A stretch of DNA of 13,503 bases from Methylorubrum extorquens (GTDB lineage Bacteria; Pseudomonadota; Alphaproteobacteria; Rhizobiales; Beijerinckiaceae). The notes under the pieces are model-generated. The model was not told the DNA's origin and made no database searches. It saw only the letters and a list, made by a program, of their open reading frames with translations. This document shows, one piece after another, positions 13,338 to 13,503 of this stretch; the first letter of the stretch is position 1; each line of letters begins with the position of its first letter. The position numbers were made by a program, and so were the translations under genes. Where the stretch lies: NCBI GenBank assembly GCA_019695455.1, contig JAEUAC010000445.1:1-13503 (forward strand), read 5' to 3'.

Positions 13338-13503
13338 ATGTCGGCGACCAGCCTTTCCGTCCGCTCCGGCACCTTCGCCTCGCCCCGGCTCTTCCGGCTC
13401 GCGGGCCCCGTGCTCTGCATCGCCTGGGACGTGCCGCGCCCGGCCGGGCAGGGGAACGCCACGAGGAGGCGCGTGCCGCCGCCCGCGAGCGGCAGGCGGA
13501 TGG
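13338..13503 (+). CDS. Possible start of a further gene, cut by the window edge
   Basis: An ATG at 13338 opens a frame that stays open for 55 codons to the end of the window, beginning MSATSLSVRSGTFASPRLFR and continuing LAGPVLCIAWDVPR. No family is recognised and there is no clear Shine-Dalgarno. Third positions are mostly G/C, but in such DNA this is weak evidence, and the later codons include AGG pairs that look atypical. The minus strand is also open here, so strand and frame are uncertain. Confidence 0.25.
   Translation, partial: MSATSLSVRSGTFASPRLFRLAGPVLCIAWDVPRPAGQGNATRRRVPPPASGRRM

Noticed and set aside
12314..13462. A 382-codon minus-strand frame opposite the RTX gene
   Set aside because: The repetitive Val/Ala/Asp pattern is simply the antisense of the 27-bp RTX repeats; it also runs through the terminator hairpin.

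Overview
The window is uniformly very GC-rich coding DNA with strong G/C preference at third codon positions. Protein content (DUF2125, a rhizobial-type MarR regulator, a PrtD/PrtE-type secretion pair, an orphan Bug-type binding protein) points to an alphaproteobacterium of the Hyphomicrobiales, most likely Methylobacterium or a close relative. That placement is inference from gene content and composition. No tRNA, rRNA, CRISPR array, insertion sequence or phage gene was recognised.

Left part (1-2379): the 3' end of plsC; a short unrecognised gene (256-699) with a possibly leaderless promoter; a ChaC-type gamma-glutamylcyclotransferase on the minus strand; and a membrane-anchored DUF2125 envelope protein divergent from it.

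Middle part (2384-7121): mostly single-gene transport units in alternating orientation. They are a BenE-type carrier (minus), a 67-codon exported peptide (plus), a Na/Pi-cotransporter with a PhoU-like tail (minus) preceded by a 24-codon leader ORF, an 86-codon cytosolic protein (plus), and a TctC/Bug periplasmic binding protein without its membrane partners (plus). Hairpins lie at several gene ends: at the benE/DUF2125 and small-gene/Na-Pi convergent junctions and after the 86-codon gene.

Right part (7108-13503): a coherent secretion module. A glycosyltransferase and a MarR regulator lie in tandem on the minus strand, with their coding regions overlapping by 52 bp. They diverge across an AT-rich, palindrome-bearing promoter region from a type I secretion ABC exporter and its membrane-fusion partner, whose genes overlap by ATGA. 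After a 237-bp gap comes the likely cargo, a 282-residue protein made almost entirely of 20 in-phase RTX calcium-binding nonapeptides plus a C-terminal secretion region. A hairpin ends that gene, and a doubtful partial ORF runs off the window. MarR regulator, glycosyltransferase, type I secretion pair and RTX protein together recall the galactoglucan (exp/wg) region of Sinorhizobium meliloti. The simplest reading is regulated export of a calcium-binding surface or matrix protein, possibly linked to a glycan.
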